Assembly (NCBI RefSeq): GCF_011064615.1
Contig: NZ_JAALJH010000042.1
Coordinates: 16,366 to 80,365 of the forward strand
From: Aquisphaera insulae
GTDB taxonomy: Bacteria; Planctomycetota; Planctomycetia; Isosphaerales; Isosphaeraceae
Direction: 5' to 3'
Length of the DNA: 64,000 bases
Shown: in pieces, positions 63,506 to 64,000 of the stretch
How positions within the stretch are numbered: position 1 is the first letter of the stretch
Layout of the letters: every line of letters starts with the position of its first letter
Translations under genes and position numbers: made by a program
The notes under the pieces: model-generated
Told to the model about the DNA's origin: nothing
Seen by the model: only the letters and a program-made list of their open reading frames with translations
Database searches by the model: none

Positions 63506-64000
63506 GGGTGACAGGTCGCTGTGGCCAGGCGTGCGAAGCTGCCGATTTCGCCGCCAGCCTGCCTCGCAGGGCGGGATGGTTTCGGCCGCAGGTCCCTCGA
63601 CATCGTTCTCGCCGTCCGCCCCGTCGATGGCCGCTGCCGTGACGGTTGCCGCGATCCACCCCGGCCCAAATGGATGGGAATGGCTCGGGAGATCCCGATC
63701 CGCCGACCGGCTCGAAAGAGGGCGAGGGGCGCGCGATCAAGGGTGAGTATTGACTGCGCCACAGCCGGGACCTGGACGTGACGGTTTCTGTTGCGCCCGA
63801 CGCGGCCCGCGATGCCGTTGGGAACCAGGCCCCGGCGCGATCGCCAGCCCGTGCCTGGCTCGGCAGGAGCCTCGCCCTGGCGCGATGAAAAGTTGGTATT
63901 GACTGCCCCACACCCGGCATGCGGACGTGGCGGTTTCTGTTGCGCATGACGCGGCCCCGCGATGCCGTTGGGAACGAGGCCCCGGCGCGATCGCCAGCCG
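63506..64000. other. Intergenic end of window with direct repeat
   Basis: No gene is supported in the last 495 bases. They contain the direct repeat at 63747-63999. Confidence 0.6.
63747..63999. repeat. Direct repeat of 149-base period, two copies
   Basis: A roughly 103-base unit beginning TATTGACTGC and ending GCGATCGCCAGCC occurs at 63747-63849 and again at 63896-63999, with about ten differences including one small indel. The array may continue beyond the window. Internal segment CGGTTTCTGTTGCGC is identical in both. Confidence 0.8.

Overview
The window is GC-rich chromosomal DNA from a planctomycete, most likely of the Isosphaeraceae (Isosphaera/Singulisphaera/Aquisphaera type). The pointers are two pseudopilin-like DUF1559 proteins, a Gfo/Idh/MocA oxidoreductase with a Tat leader, ThuA-like and SUMF1-like secreted proteins, a secreted protein opening with an LEERRLLA (LEPR-xLL type) motif, a PEP-CTERM protein, an ECF sigma factor overlapping a Ser/Thr kinase gene, and a Uma2 nuclease. 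The family assignment is inference from gene content; there is no rRNA in the window.

Layout. (1) 1-7.6 kb: a gas-vesicle (gvp) cluster, all on the + strand: gvpF/L, gvpA, a coiled-coil GvpC-like candidate, gvpN, a 115-aa helical protein, gvpF, gvpG with a poly-Asp tail, a TPR protein, gvpS, gvpK, a protein with six CxxCxGxG motifs, a 76-aa ORF and gvpJ. The order N-F-G-...-S-K-...-J resembles the Bacillus megaterium cluster, with extra genes inserted. Gas vesicles are known in Isosphaera pallida, which fits. (2) 8.4-20 kb: a secreted prolyl oligopeptidase; a minus-strand SUMF1 / Gfo-Idh-MocA / ThuA cluster; a three-domain ApbE + serine hydrolase + NamZ (DUF1343) protein; a tyrosine-phosphatase-like protein; and an unknown gene carrying an in-frame inverted repeat. 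(3) 20-26.2 kb: a lower-GC accessory stretch with short tandem and dispersed repeats, a DUF1559 pair, a PEP-CTERM pair and a nucleoside-phosphorylase-domain protein of the type found in conflict systems. (4) 26.8-31.4 kb: glycosyltransferase, divergent HxlR regulator/SDR pair, Calx-beta protein, Uma2 nuclease. (5) 31.4-39.6 kb: sialidase-like protein, polysaccharide-export lipoprotein with a rearranged partial copy of itself 2 kb away, and several secreted proteins. (6) 39.8-45.4 kb: ECF sigma factor and kinase, GYF-M48 protease, secreted unknown. (7) 45.7-50.4 kb: a tightly overlapping GTPase-amidase-GTPase-small protein operon. (8) 50.5-55 kb: zinc-ribbon membrane protein, a second sigma/anti-sigma-like pair and secreted proteins. 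(9) 55.1-64 kb: an HTH/PIN toxin-antitoxin pair, a DevBCA-like exporter with its TetR/CecR regulator, holA, a transglutaminase-like protein, an SRPBCC protein and a direct repeat of 149-bp period at the end.

How the genes may work together: the gvp block encodes shell protein, assembly proteins and an ATPase for buoyancy organelles. The exporter/TetR set, the HxlR/SDR pair, the sigma/kinase pair and the GTPase-amidase operon are each self-contained modules. Strong inverted repeats lie between several convergent gene pairs and probably act as bidirectional terminators. I saw no tRNA, rRNA or CRISPR array.
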